Positions 1 through 9,534 of a stretch of DNA of 64,000 nt are shown piece by piece. The stretch is taken from assembly GCA_905221605.1 (NCBI GenBank), contig CAJNDS010002103.1:374581-438580 (forward strand), read 5' to 3'. The notes beneath the pieces are model-generated. The model saw only the letters and a list, made by a program, of their open reading frames with translations. It was not told the DNA's origin and searched no databases. Position numbers and translations under genes: made by a program. Position 1 is the stretch's first letter; each line of letters begins with the position of its first letter. The DNA comes from Symbiodinium natans (taxonomy: Eukaryota; Sar; Dinophyceae; Suessiales; Symbiodiniaceae).

Positions 1-594
1 AATGGAACAGTGAAACGAGTGGAAGATGATGGTACCATAATCTTGGACACCTTTCTGGTTTTGGAAGAGGACGAGGAGGATTCCTCTTCAACGCTGCGCA
101 AATGGAAGGACAGCGGCTGGGGTACATGGTGGACAGGCTCATGGCAGACTGGTCAATGGTACAAAGGTTCCGATGGTCAATGGGACTGGAAGTCGGAAGA
201 ACAGCAGTCTCGCGAGTGGTTTGCCGAGTCAAAAGCATCCTCTAAGGAACAAGAGGAGGCTGAGCAGAAACAGCTCTATGGAGAAAAGATCTATCAAAAT
301 CTCCTGGAAGATGAAACAATAGATAATGACTATGTGGGCAAAATCACGGGGATGTTGCTGAGTCGTCCAATGGACGTGATTGTGGAGTGTATCGCAGATC
401 ATGCATTCCTGAACATTGAGGCTCGGAGGGCATACAACATCTTGCTAAGTGATGGTTGGAAGCCTGAGGAGACAGAACGTGCAGGTTTGCCACTTTTTCC
501 CGGAAGCAGTACCACAACGCGCTCTACGAACTGGCACGCAAGAAAAGGAGATTTAGTGGACCAGTCGTGGGTGAAATGGTGGCAATGTTGCTGA
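1..594 (+). CDS. N-terminal part of CCCH-finger ORF, 5' end outside window
   Basis: The frame is open from base 1, so the true start lies upstream; no ATG near the edge is convincing. The protein is acidic and tryptophan/glycine rich (about residues 30-65, with motifs such as GWGTWW, GSWQTGQW and GQWDWK), then becomes helical (residues 90-160). The last 40 residues before the stop at 594 are low-quality (proline/serine/threonine rich). In the +2 frame the DNA from about 469 reads as a good helical protein (RFATFSRKQYHNALYELARK) running straight into the next ORF. I therefore think this ORF and the next were one frame and that an indel lies near 470-485. Function unknown; it is probably the N-terminus of the protein that carries the CCCH fingers downstream. 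Confidence 0.6.
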   Translation, partial: NGTVKRVEDDGTIILDTFLVLEEDEEDSSSTLRKWKDSGWGTWWTGSWQTGQWYKGSDGQWDWKSEEQQSREWFAESKASSKEQEEAEQKQLYGEKIYQNLLEDETIDNDYVGKITGMLLSRPMDVIVECIADHAFLNIEARRAYNILLSDGWKPEETERAGLPLFPGSSTTTRSTNWHARKGDLVDQSWVKWWQCC

Positions 595-3149
595 GCAAAG
601 GGAAAGATGAGCTTTGGAACGAGCTGTGGTTGGATACCAAGCGATTTCTGCAAGAGCTTGATGGTGCAATCGAGGAGATGAGTAAGAGGGAAAACAGGCC
701 AATGGAAGCCTACATGGATCCTGATCAGTACAAAAAGGCTCACACGACTCCGAAGACTGTGTCACCTGGATACAGCAAGCTGTGCAAGTTCTTCAATCAA
801 GGGAGGTGTCGAAATGGAGATGGGTGTTCCTATGAACGTCGTCGTTACGGTGAAGGGTGGCCTGAAGGAGAGCCAACTGAGCCAAAGAACAGCCAAAAAG
901 CTGGTGACGAGGATGGGGACATCGGTGGCCCTCCAACTGATGAAGGTACAGTGGATGAGGTGCAGCAGGAGCGGGAGGATTCGGCCTTCCGTGCCCAGTA
1001 CAACTATGGCAAAGGGACATCAAAAGGTGAGCCTACGCTGGGTGAAACGAAGAAACGGCTGTGTCTGTATTACAATCAAGGTGGTTGTAAATATGGGACT
1101 GCGTGCAGGTATCTCCACGACGATGACATGGCATTGGAAGGGACTTGGGAGCCTGGCAAATCTTGGGACAATGCTTCCAGGAAGGCACTAAGGGACGCGG
1201 GGTTCCACCATTGCTGTTTCGACTACTATCTCAAAGGGAGATGTCGTGTGCGATTTGGCTGCAAGTATTCTCACGAAGAGATGTCTGAAGACCGGCTGAC
1301 CCAATTGAAGCATCTGGTGAATGTGGCGAACCATGTGTCATTTCAAAGGGGAAGAGGATTGGAGATTCCCGACAGGAACGCTTTTCAACCACCGGTAAGT
1401 GGGGGAGCAGAATCTTCGTCCTCCTCAGCACCAAAAGCGCTGCAAATGACCAATGTGTCACAAAAAGATGGTGAAAAGGGTATTCTGGATGAAGAAGAGG
1501 CTGATGAACAAAAGAATTCGGTGGCTGAGTCCACTGGTACTCTGCTTCAAGATCCAGAGGAGCCAATTGAAAATTGGATGGCTCGCAATAACCACCTTTG
1601 GGTGTATACCCCTCATGTAAGTGAGGTGATGATTACTCTTGGTGTGAGCACCGTGTCGGACCTGCAGGAGTTCATCTTTGTGGAAGATCTGCTTGAAAAA
1701 GGGATCAACAAGGTGACAGCGTGCAAAATCCTACGATTGGTGGGAGGCGTCCGATATCGTCCGGAGGGACCAGAAAAAGCAGTCCCTTCCGATGCATCTG
1801 TACGGGTACAACAATCTTCTGGAAGCAAGGAAGCTGGAAGAGAGGCGGTGAGAACCCTCACTCAGATGCGTGAAGCTGAAGGCTCCGGTGCAAAAACGAT
1901 GCCGAGAGGCTCCTATAGGGAGCTTTTTGATAAGGTCAAGTACCGTGACGCTTGGACGCTTGCGCAGAGGTCTCCACTGTGCGTACAGAAGCTGAAATTG
2001 GTGGGAGTTGGAATGCCACCGGTGAACCCACCAACAAAAAAATATCGGTCAATATCAAACCCTGTGAAAAGGGGAAGGCCCTTGCTGGACAAAAAACAGG
2101 TGCGACAGGTGCCACGCTCTCGTTCACAGCGACGAGCGCAACCGGCGGAAGTGGTGGAGAAACCAAAACCACTGGAACTGAAGCCTCGTGGTGGGTTGTC
2201 GTATCGGTTCAGCAGAGCGTGGGCAGATGTGGTGGACGATGATGATCAGGCGGAGGCTTTGGTTTCTTATGCCGATTCCTCAAGCGATTCAAGCGAGGAA
2301 GAGACCAATGCTGTGCAACGCATGAGGGAAATCCTTTTGCAAGAAAGGGATTCACAGAGAACTGCGATTCGTGGCAATGTTCCGATGGGTGGTTCTTCCG
2401 GCCCCAATGACGGGCAGAAAAAATCGGTTCACCTTGGCGAAGAACGCGACAAAGCGTCGCGGGGGGAGACCCGCCAAGAAGTGACTTCTCAAGTTTTTTC
2501 GCTACCACAACCTTCTCGTCGAACTGAACAGTCTCAAAAAAGAGCAAGGGATGGCTCAGTTATAGTTGGTTCGCTGGCGGTGGGCTCCACGGATGAGGTT
2601 TCACCTGGGCAAGGTGTTGCTGGACAGGTGAATGTATCTGAAGGCGCTCAAGTTCTTCCTGGGCAAGAAGTGGCTGGACAGGAGACGGCGCTGGAAGGAG
2701 CAGTGCAAATTCCTGGCGAGGAGACTGACCAAAACGAAGGAGAAGGTGGGAGCAATGAACTCCGTGGTGATGGTGCGAAGACATTGGATGTTCGTCCGGT
2801 GAAGAATGTTCCTCAGCAATTGCTGGTTAAAGGTCTTCTGACTCGGATTTATTGGAAGGTTGCTGTCGGCAAGTTGCCTGTGGGGCACAAGGACTATCAG
2901 AAGGGATCCAATAAAATGGATCGAAATTTGGTTATTAGCATGTCATCTGAAGGTGCAAGCGAACAGGATTTGAACCTGGCACTGGAAGATGATGCTGATC
3001 AGAGAATGGATGATGGTGCATTGGTGGTCATGGCATATGACCCTGGTACACTGATTGTCGGCGACAACTATGTGGGTTATGCGTCGTGGGTTGGCAGATC
3101 GTGCTCTCTGGTCGGCAATAGCGACTGCGGCACAGAGAATATGTGCTGA
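567..3149 (+). CDS. CCCH zinc-finger protein with SAM-like segment (middle part of a frameshifted ORF)
   Basis: Three CCCH-type fingers stand in a row. Finger 1 (C73, C81, C87) has Arg at 91 where His is expected, finger 2 is C166-C174-C180-H184, and finger 3 is C216/217-C226-C232-H236. Such fingers usually bind single-stranded RNA. Residues about 335-397 (LWVYTPHVSEVM..., DLLEKGINKVTACKILRL) have the pattern of a SAM-like helical domain. The rest is low-complexity, charged and glutamine/serine rich, with two similar Gly/Val/Gln-rich segments (PGQGVAGQ and PGQEVAGQ). The ATG at 567 is the first in frame, but the frame is open and sensible from about 469, so 567 is probably not a true start. 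The last 30 residues overlap the next ORF, where the other frame looks better; a second indel is likely near 3055-3090. Alternative: a retroelement gag-like protein. Confidence 0.65.
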   Translation: MGEMVAMLLSKGKDELWNELWLDTKRFLQELDGAIEEMSKRENRPMEAYMDPDQYKKAHTTPKTVSPGYSKLCKFFNQGRCRNGDGCSYERRRYGEGWPEGEPTEPKNSQKAGDEDGDIGGPPTDEGTVDEVQQEREDSAFRAQYNYGKGTSKGEPTLGETKKRLCLYYNQGGCKYGTACRYLHDDDMALEGTWEPGKSWDNASRKALRDAGFHHCCFDYYLKGRCRVRFGCKYSHEEMSEDRLTQLKHLVNVANHVSFQRGRGLEIPDRNAFQPPVSGGAESSSSSAPKALQMTNVSQKDGEKGILDEEEADEQKNSVAESTGTLLQDPEEPIENWMARNNHLWVYTPHVSEVMITLGVSTVSDLQEFIFVEDLLEKGINKVTACKILRLVGGVRYRPEGPEKAVPSDASVRVQQSSGSKEAGREAVRTLTQMREAEGSGAKTMPRGSYRELFDKVKYRDAWTLAQRSPLCVQKLKLVGVGMPPVNPPTKKYRSISNPVKRGRPLLDKKQVRQVPRSRSQRRAQPAEVVEKPKPLELKPRGGLSYRFSRAWADVVDDDDQAEALVSYADSSSDSSEEETNAVQRMREILLQERDSQRTAIRGNVPMGGSSGPNDGQKKSVHLGEERDKASRGETRQEVTSQVFSLPQPSRRTEQSQKRARDGSVIVGSLAVGSTDEVSPGQGVAGQVNVSEGAQVLPGQEVAGQETALEGAVQIPGEETDQNEGEGGSNELRGDGAKTLDVRPVKNVPQQLLVKGLLTRIYWKVAVGKLPVGHKDYQKGSNKMDRNLVISMSSEGASEQDLNLALEDDADQRMDDGALVVMAYDPGTLIVGDNYVGYASWVGRSCSLVGNSDCGTENMC

Positions 3150-5706
3150 AATGGTTCAAGTGGATGAACTGAATGCCCAGTTGAACACTGGGAGACTCCT
3201 TTTTGAAAGGAGAGATCAAGGACACTACGGTGATTTGCATCATTCGTTCCATGAAGATCCGTGCTTGCCGGTGGTGGGAAATTATCCTCTTTCGGTGATG
3301 GGTGCGCTGCTTTCTCCTGGCCTGGAAAAGGAATTCAGAAATACTGAAAAGTTTGGAACTGCTATGGAGGCAATAGCCTATGATTGGAGTCGCAGTCCAG
3401 GCATGGAAGTTCATGTGGAACTTATGGCAAGGGTAGCCAATCTGGTCGCTCCATTCCTTAGACTAGGAGGCCAAGGGACAGTGGTGAATTCCGAATTTCT
3501 CTGGCAGCACGGGAGGGACCAAAAGATGGAGTTCCTTCAGGCGGCGACTTGCGCTGATCAATTGGAGGTTCTCTGGAGAAGAATGGACGACGATGCTGAT
3601 GAGGAAGTGGATCCTACAGGAATGGTGCTGGAGATCCCCGATCAACAAGATGCAGTACTAGATCAAGGGAACAATGAATCCCTTATTCCCATTGAAGATG
3701 CTGGAGGTGAGACACTTGGTGACACTGGAAGGGATGGCAAAGCGCCGGAAGTCTCTCCGGAAGAGGAGACATCCAGTGGGTCGTCAAGACTGGCGGGCAC
3801 AAGGATTTTCTTGTGGTCAGTGTACTCTCGCGTTGCTTCCAATTTCTCTACGCAGGACCGCACTACTGGGAAGATCTTTGACAGCACAAAGGGGTATCCT
3901 GGTGAAGGACCAAACAATGGTGACAATCCTTCCTCTAAGAGGAACTTACCCTGGATCTCTGAAGACTACCTCGACGAAGTGGTGTCAAAAAAGATGGAAA
4001 GGTCTTCAGATATGGATGGGTTGGATGGGTTTGTTCCGGGAAGAGAGGGATCGTTGGAAAAGGTAGAGGTGGAGAATGTTACTGCCTCTAAAATTCTTAT
4101 GGCTCTTTGGAAAAAGGGATATAGAGCTGGGTATAGGAGGTTGTGTCGTTTGAACGTATCTGGATGCAAGGTTGGAGCAATGAAGCGTCCAATCAAAAGG
4201 GTGCAGAAGATCGGCACTAGGAAAGCCTTCATGAAGAAGTTCAATGTTTTTGGATCGTCTCAGCGTGGCTCAGGAGCTGGCGGAAAACCAATCATGAAGG
4301 TGGTAGGACCAAGGCCAGGTTTTCCAGCTGTACTCCAAGCATCAAATACTGATAGCACCTGGGGTGAAGGGAGCAGTTCTCAGGCACATGGCAATGTTCA
4401 TGTAGAGCAGAATCGCCCTATGGACCGGTTCGAGGCGGAGCGCTTGGAGAAGAGGAAGAAAGGCTTCTGCTATTGGTTCAGTAAGGGAAAAGATCGCTGC
4501 AAATTTGGTGAAGACTGCAAATTCATCCATTCAGAAGATGATGTGGTGCTGCATTCGTATTGGTGCAAATACTATGTGGCGGGGAGACCCTGTTTCGCTG
4601 GAAAGACGTGTGCGTTCTCGCATGATGCAACTGGTGTGAGGTGCATTCAGTTTGCTCAGTCTGGGAAGTGTCGTTATGGTGACAGGTGTGTTTTTGCGCA
4701 TGGTGATCCGCTGAATGAACAGAGGCCAAGGTCTCCGAGGACGCCCCCAAGGGATGGTCCAAGGAGAAGTTCTTGTGCAAAAGGTGGGGAAGAGGAGATC
4801 TCTCCTGAACAGTTCGAGGATGGTGAGGAGTATTCCATGACTTATGACGATGACACCAAAATGTCGGAACTGTTGATGGAAGCGATTTCATTTCTGTCGA
4901 ATGGCAAAACAGATTTGGCTCGAGCAGAGGCGGACCCACTGTTCAAACTCCTGAAGTTCAAGGGAGACGCTGACCAGATGGATAGAGAATGGGTTTCGTG
5001 GACCACCGATATGTTGTCCGTGCTGGAACTTCACGAAGTAGTGAAGTCGTATGAGGTTTCGCTCGAGGAGGTGGAAGAATGGGTCAATGACCTGAGGATA
5101 TGGTTCGAGCGAGCCAACGTGGAAGAAGAAAAAGATCCCAAAAGGGGCAAGAAGAGGTCCCTAGAAAGGGAGTCCAGCAAAGATATTCCTGCCGAAAAGG
5201 AGGTGGTTGAGACTTCTGAGACGGAGGTTGCCGTTGAGGAGGAGGCAAAAAAGGTTAAAAAGAAGAGGAAAACTGCAGTTATCGAAGATCCTTACACTCT
5301 CCTGGTTCCAAAGCCGAAGAAGATGCCGGCGACCATTGAGAAGAGTGGATCATCATCCAATGCGGCGGTTTCTGCAGGGGAAAAAGCCTCGAAAATGCGC
5401 ACAAAGTCAAACGTCGGTGGAAAGGCGAAGAAGAAGGAGAAAAGTCAGAGTCCCAAAAAGGGAGAAGTGGTGGTGGTGAAAGGTCCTGAGGAAAAGGATC
5501 GTCCTCCTGATGTGGATGCGCAAGCGTCTACAGCTGTGAGTGCAGAGCTGGGTCAATCTTGCCAAGCGATTGAGGACGCAAAAAGAGAAGGATTGGTATC
5601 CTCAATTCAAAGGGGCGTACAGGATCCTGTTCTTGCAGTTTCGGACCTGGAGTATATTCTGCTGCAACTTCACCTCAAGATTGCCAACAATCGGAAAAAG
5701 AAGTGA
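3055..5706 (+). CDS. CCCH zinc-finger protein, C-terminal part of the frameshifted ORF
   Basis: This frame opens just after a stop at 3052-3054 and reads at once as helical protein (RGLADRALWSAIATAAQRI), so it continues the preceding ORF rather than starting a gene. The N-terminal 170 residues are helical and of no family I recognise. Residues about 470-550 hold three complete CCCH fingers: C472-C482-C488-H492, C504-C513-C519-H523 and C530-C539-C545-H549. The C-terminal 250 residues are highly charged with lysine-rich stretches (KKVKKKRKT, KKKEKSQSPKK) that could act as nuclear localisation or nucleic-acid-binding tails, ending in NNRKKK. No reverse transcriptase, integrase or protease motif is visible. 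The whole open stretch 1-5706 is about 1,880 codons. Function inferred only as RNA binding; it could be a host protein or the gag-like part of a non-autonomous retroelement. Confidence 0.65.
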   Translation: MSATTMWVMRRGLADRALWSAIATAAQRICAEMVQVDELNAQLNTGRLLFERRDQGHYGDLHHSFHEDPCLPVVGNYPLSVMGALLSPGLEKEFRNTEKFGTAMEAIAYDWSRSPGMEVHVELMARVANLVAPFLRLGGQGTVVNSEFLWQHGRDQKMEFLQAATCADQLEVLWRRMDDDADEEVDPTGMVLEIPDQQDAVLDQGNNESLIPIEDAGGETLGDTGRDGKAPEVSPEEETSSGSSRLAGTRIFLWSVYSRVASNFSTQDRTTGKIFDSTKGYPGEGPNNGDNPSSKRNLPWISEDYLDEVVSKKMERSSDMDGLDGFVPGREGSLEKVEVENVTASKILMALWKKGYRAGYRRLCRLNVSGCKVGAMKRPIKRVQKIGTRKAFMKKFNVFGSSQRGSGAGGKPIMKVVGPRPGFPAVLQASNTDSTWGEGSSSQAHGNVHVEQNRPMDRFEAERLEKRKKGFCYWFSKGKDRCKFGEDCKFIHSEDDVVLHSYWCKYYVAGRPCFAGKTCAFSHDATGVRCIQFAQSGKCRYGDRCVFAHGDPLNEQRPRSPRTPPRDGPRRSSCAKGGEEEISPEQFEDGEEYSMTYDDDTKMSELLMEAISFLSNGKTDLARAEADPLFKLLKFKGDADQMDREWVSWTTDMLSVLELHEVVKSYEVSLEEVEEWVNDLRIWFERANVEEEKDPKRGKKRSLERESSKDIPAEKEVVETSETEVAVEEEAKKVKKKRKTAVIEDPYTLLVPKPKKMPATIEKSGSSSNAAVSAGEKASKMRTKSNVGGKAKKKEKSQSPKKGEVVVVKGPEEKDRPPDVDAQASTAVSAELGQSCQAIEDAKREGLVSSIQRGVQDPVLAVSDLEYILLQLHLKIANNRKKK

Positions 5707-6570
5707 TTGGATGGTATGGATGAAGGGATGGTTTTTCTCTTTCTGGAGACAGGTGCGCTGGAACAGCCAATGTGCTGACAAATGTGGTGGTTACTATTAA
5801 GGGTATGGAAATCCCTGATAGTAGAAGTCAGTAGCTTTTCGCGTAGCGAAGACCACGGTTTGTGGTGAAGAAGGCCAAGGAGTCTTCAGTGATGAGAGGA
5901 TCATGGTGAAAAAAGATTCTCTATGGTTAGTGGATTTAGCCAATGTGCTATAATTTCGTCCTGGTAGACGTAAAACCATATTGTGCATTTCAAGCAGCTG
6001 GCTGCTGCCCTAATGGCAGTTTTTGGCCAAAGATCTGCACCTCCAATGTGTCCTAGGAAATCCTAGGACAGGGGGAGTGCGGAGCTGCAACTGGTATTGT
6101 AGAAAAGAGTTAGTGTTGAGAGTTGGAAGGGTTAATGAACCCGGATAACATGTTTGGCTCAAGATGGGCTTGAACAGAAAGCCACAAGTTCAAAAAGTAG
6201 TGCCTGGGTTCTTAGGGTTTGGTAAGGGTGTGGATTCCTTCCCCCTTTCCTTCCCCCCCTGGGTTGCTCTTATCCGTGTTCTCGTTTGTTTCTTGGTTCG
6301 ATCTGGGGAATATAGGTTCAGGGCGATTAGGGGAGTTGGTTTCCTTCCCTGGTTGTCCCCCCGTATAGGGTTTAGGGTCTAGGGCTAGCCTTTAGGGCAA
6401 ACCCTAAACCTTATGCAAACCCTAAACCCTCAACCCCGGATAGAAGTACACCCAAAGAAGGCTGCAAGTATCCTTGCCCGACACATCACCCTACCTTGTA
6501 AAAAACGACCCAAGGAAGTTGGGCCTTGGTGGGGTCTTCGGCCCTTTTTGGGTCTCTAATGGCGTGAGAT
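5707..6570 (+). other. Downstream tail of the CCCH ORF, possible retroelement 3' region
   Basis: No gene is seen. It holds two copies of the palindrome TCCTAGGA (6051-6058 and 6061-6068) and a purine-rich run ACAGGGGGAG (6068-6077) followed by TG. That resembles the polypurine tract and LTR start of an LTR retroelement. The matching 5' LTR would be outside the window, so this is only suggestive. From about 6360 on, degenerate TTTAGGG/CCCTAAA units begin. Confidence 0.3.
6153..6163 (+). other. Possible relic of the dinoflagellate spliced leader
   Basis: TTTGGCTCAAG equals the last 11 bases of the conserved dinoflagellate spliced-leader RNA, and it is followed at once by an ATG. Upstream bases match the leader poorly. 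A chance 11-mer match in 64 kb is unlikely but possible (about 3 percent for both strands). If real, it would mark a retroposed trans-spliced mRNA. Confidence 0.3.
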
Positions 6571-6574
6571 GCAT

Positions 6575-6689
6575 CCCTAAACCCTAAACCCTAAACCCTA
6601 AACCCTAAACCCTAAACCCTAAACCCTAAACCCTAAACCCTAAACCCTAAACCCTAAACCCTAAACCCTAACCCTAAACCCTAAACCAC
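6575..6689 (-). repeat. Telomere-type (CCCTAAA)n tract
   Basis: About 16 near-perfect heptamers. In minus-strand sense it is GTTTAGGG repeats starting right after the splice donor of the exon ending at 6690. Confidence 0.95.
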
Positions 6690-6754
6690 CTGGCATGTAA
6701 GCTGCTAGCCAGTTTTGCAGCAGTGCCTGTGGTTGCCAAGTTGTCGCTACCATC
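6690..6754 (-). CDS. BTB-coil gene, candidate exon
   Basis: Acceptor CCTAAG, donor G/GTGGTTTAGGG. Two frames are open: GSDNLATTGTAAKLASSLHA, or ALLQNWLAAYMP if an internal acceptor (CACAG) is used. This is the lowest-coordinate exon I can support; the 3' end of the gene is not located. Confidence 0.45.
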
Positions 6755-6869
6755 CTTAGGGGAGCCCCAGCACTAATAACCCTCCAGGTCACGGTCATTC
6801 AAGATTGCCGGAAGATGTACGCCAGCGCTCAGGTTGAGGTTCGAGTTTGGGGTTGAGGTTCACAACTGC

Positions 6870-6934
6870 CTTCGAAGATCTATCCAGGTGCTGGCTTGCG
6901 AGTCTGAATTGGGACGTCAAGAGTGCTTCAAGAG
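6870..6934 (-). CDS. BTB-coil gene, coiled-coil exon
   Basis: Reads LEALLTSQFRLASQHLDRSS with heptad-like leucine spacing. Acceptor GACCAG, GC donor after TCGAAG. Phase with its neighbours not settled. The plus strand is also open here but less helical. Confidence 0.5.
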
Positions 6935-7706
6935 CTGGTCCCCGGCAAGCACTCCCCACTCTATCTGACCGATGGAGAGAAGCGACTGCCTCGAAGTCCC
7001 AAAACTAAAAACCTAAGTGAAGTGGAGTCTAGGGTGTATGGCTTAAGGTTTGAGGTTTAGGGTTTCGGGTCTTTGTTCATGCCGAAACTTGAAACGAAGC
7101 AGGGTTTAGGATCTTACTTCATGCAGGAACACGAAGAAAAAGCCCTCGAATTTTGTGCTTATCCCACTCTAGGAACCCGTAGAAAGCAAGGCTTTGATAT
7201 AAACAAAGAACTAGGCAATTATGTGAATGCATACATACATGTTCATATGCTGTATATAGGTACAAATACAAAAACACACCCACAACACATCTATCTGAAT
7301 CTATCCTCTCTCCTCCCATCTGATCGACAGGGTCTCGGTGTTTCTGTCTGCTTTCCTGTCTAGAGATATGCATACATACAATACAATGTCCCTACACATG
7401 CACGAGGCTATTGGGCTTTTTCTGGTACCCTGGACCATAATTCCACGCGTGTAAACCCCCACATCCCCCAAATCCTGCAACACCTGAATCCCCCAATATC
7501 CTTGAACCCTACATCCCCTAACCCTTGACTCCTTAAACCCTAAACCTGAAATCCTTACACCCTAAACTCCCAAAATCTCCCATAAACCTACACCCTACAC
7601 CCTATAAGCCCTCTAAGCCCTATAAACCCTATAAACCCTGTAAACCCTATAAACCCTATAAACCCCATATGAACCCTGTAAACCCTATAAACCCTAACCC
7701 TTGAAC

Positions 7707-7757
7707 CTTTGGAGCCTGCAGCTTGAGGAGTTCCACAGCCAGGAGCTGTGTCTCTGC
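7707..7757 (-). CDS. BTB-coil gene, coiled-coil exon
   Basis: Exactly 17 codons, AETQLLAVELLKLQAPK, between acceptor GCCAAG and a GT donor (AAAG/GTTCAAGG). CCCTAAA-like units lie on the left and TTTAGGG units on the right. Confidence 0.65.
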
Positions 7758-7799
7758 CTTGGCGACTCAAAGGGCCGGAAGGGGCTTCCGAAGCCTATA

Positions 7800-7875
7800 C
7801 TACTTGGGTTTAGGGTTTAGGGCTTTAGGGTTTAGGGTTTCGTTTAGGGTTTAGGGTTTAGGGTTAGGGGTTTAG
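7800..7875 (+). repeat. Degenerate TTTAGGG tract
   Basis: Mixed TTTAGGG and related units, with CCCTAAA/CCCTATAAA units at 7500-7700. No gene seen between 6935 and 7700 or 7760 and 9050 apart from repeats and hairpins. Confidence 0.85.
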
Positions 7876-7989
7876 GGTTTGAGGTTGAGGCTTTGGGGTA
7901 GAGGGTTGGGGTATAGGAACCCCTTTCCTTAACACATAGCTGCCCATGAACCTTCGCGTACACCATCGTACACGCATAAACCCTAGTCA

Positions 7990-8104
7990 CTTGGTAGCCC
8001 AGGAGCCATGTTATAGTAAGGGCACCCCTTTGTTGGGTTGGTTACTTTGCAAGGGAACTAGGACCAACAAAAAGGGAAAAGGGTACCACTGGCTTACCAA
8101 GGTT
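7990..8104. repeat. Inverted repeat family B (TTGGTAGCCCAG ends)
   Basis: Terminal arms read TTGGTAGCCCAG... and ...CACTGGCTTACCAAGG. The inside is (purine-rich)AAAAAGGGAAAAGGGTACC. Other full or partial copies are near 11958-12072, 30665-30772, 32926-33044, 43556-43634, 44813-44978, 54527-54640, 55638-55753, 58440-58545, 60123-60233 and 60647-60862. About 110 bp long. Non-coding; all lie in introns of the minus-strand genes. Confidence 0.8.
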
Positions 8105-8369
8105 TCCAGAAGCCTCACCGGCTATTCCCGCACACCCCCTCCTCCACCTCCCCTCCCCTCCCCCACCTAAACCCTAAACCCTAAACCCTAAACCCTAAAC
8201 CCTAACCCCCAACCCCCCGCCCCCAAAGTCATTGAGGGATGCTGGGGACAGGAAGTGATGGGTCACAGAGTCACCCAAATCAAGATGACACCGTTGAAGG
8301 TTTCGGGATTCAACCCGAATTGGAATCTAAGACCTGGAGCCCTGAGCCCTGAGCCCTGAACCCTCAGCC

Positions 8370-8515
8370 CTAAACCCTAACCCTAAACCCTAAACCCTAA
8401 ACCCTAAACCCTACACCCTAAAGCCTAAAGCCTAAAGCCTAAAGCCTAAAGCCTAAAGCCTAAAGCCTAAAGCCTAAAGCCTAAACCCCAAACCCTAAAC
8501 TAAACCCTAGCTAGG
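8370..8515 (-). repeat. CCCTAAA tract with a homogenised CCTAAAG variant block
   Basis: CCCTAAA units give way at about 8411-8482 to about ten units of CCTAAAG, then return to CCCTAAA. The single-base variant has been amplified locally. Confidence 0.9.
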
Positions 8516-8721
8516 CTTTCTTGTCATGGCAGGCCGAGGGCAGCGCGGCGACCTGCCAATGACATCCGGTGCGCTTAGAGCACGCAGGACGATAGGTTTT
8601 GAGACGTCAGGGCTTAGGGACTTTAGGGTTTAGGGTTTAGGGACTTTGCGGTTTAGGGACTTTAGGGACTTTAGGGACTAGGGTTTAGGGCTGAGGGTTT
8701 AGGGAATCTAAGGGGCTTCAG

Positions 8722-8827
8722 CTTGGGATGTTCCCCCTTATACTAACAGTCCTTAGTGGGGATCATCATCGGGGGTACTATAGTCCCTATTAAGGACTGT
8801 TAGTATAAGGGGGGGAACATCCCAAGG
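8722..8827. repeat. Inverted repeat family A (TTGGGATGTTCCCCC ends)
   Basis: Arms of about 33 bp: CTTGGGATGTTCCCCCTTAT... and its complement, with ACTAACAGTCCTTA inside, spaced by about 38 bp. Further copies: 18939-19039, 26256-26356, 37316-37391 (degenerate), 42840-42948, 49941-50049, 55612-55824 (interrupted by family B) and 59135-59243. Looks like a short non-autonomous DNA element or introner; no ORF. Confidence 0.85.
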
Positions 8828-8904
8828 CATAAGGTGGTTGAGGGAAATTTGAGGGTTTTTTAGCCTTAGCTTCTTGGAGCCTACATGCAAGCTATAGGGC
8901 TCCA

Positions 8905-9019
8905 GTACCCAGAGACTCCAAAACCCCTTAATTAAGGAATATACCTTAAATTATAATAGGAACCCTAGTATGATTTAAGGTATATTCCTTAATTAAGGGG
9001 TTTTGGAGTCTCTGGGTAC
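8905..9019. repeat. Inverted repeat family C (GTACCCAGAGACTCC ends)
   Basis: Near-perfect palindromic element: CCCAGAGACTCCAAAACC...TTAATTAAGGAATATACC and its complement. Further copies at 30301-30411 and a tripled version at 18285-18513. Confidence 0.85.
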
Positions 9020-9051
9020 TCTAATCTATCGCTGGCACAGAACAGTGAGGC

Positions 9052-9080
9052 CGCGCGTAAAGGAGGCGTCGATTGGGAGC
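9052..9080 (-). CDS. Candidate small exon, weak
   Basis: Reads APNRRLLYA after acceptor CCCGAG beside a TTTAGGG tract; GC donor. Phase with neighbours not shown. Confidence 0.25.
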
Positions 9081-9120
9081 CTCGGGTTTAGGGTTTAGGG
9101 TTTAGGGTTTAGGGTTTCTC

Positions 9121-9155
9121 AAAGCAGGCGCAGAAGTAGCTTCTGATTGGATGCT
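9121..9155 (-). CDS. Candidate small exon, weak
   Basis: After acceptor AAGCAG the sequence reads either SIQSEATSAPAL or ASNQKLLLRLL. Only the context, between telomeric tracts, supports it. Confidence 0.3.
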
Positions 9156-9372
9156 CTGCTTGGGGCACGGACGATTTCAGGTTTAAGTATAGTAGACCCA
9201 AAACCCTCCCTAAACCTTTCGACTCGGGGATGCCTAATCTGAAATTCCGTGATTCTCTTCGGTTCTTGCACCCTTTCGTGCAAGCAACGGCGACACTTTG
9301 CTCAACCCAACTGGCTTTGAGAATGTGTTCAATATTCCTTTGGGTCTTATATGAATCACAACAACAAAGAAA

Positions 9373-9415
9373 TTCCCTAAACCCTAAACCCTAAACCCTA
9401 AACCCTAAACCCTAA
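9373..9415 (-). repeat. CCCTAAA tract left of exon 9453-9519
   Basis: Six CCCTAAA units. With the TTTAGGG tract at 9535-9624 on the other side it frames the exon in inverted orientation. Confidence 0.9.
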
Positions 9416-9452
9416 ATCCAAAGAAGGGCTACATGAACCACAAACCTTCAAC

Positions 9453-9519
9453 CCCGAAGCGCGACCTGCTGGTGGAAGTCCTCGGCCTTCTCTCGAGAGC
9501 TGCGCTCTTCGGCGTGGGC
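9453..9519 (-). CDS. BTB-coil gene, coiled-coil exon
   Basis: Reads AHAEERSSREKAEDFHQQVA, typical charged coiled coil. Acceptor ATACAG, GT donor (CGGG/GTTGAAGG). In phase 0 with the preceding exon at 11199-11255. Confidence 0.75.
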
Positions 9520-9534
9520 CTGTATGTTTAGAGT

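Noticed and set aside
5722-5762. Aspartic protease motif (FLFLETGAL) just after the CCCH ORF
   Set aside because: The catalytic Asp would be Glu, the frame is short and no other pol motif follows.
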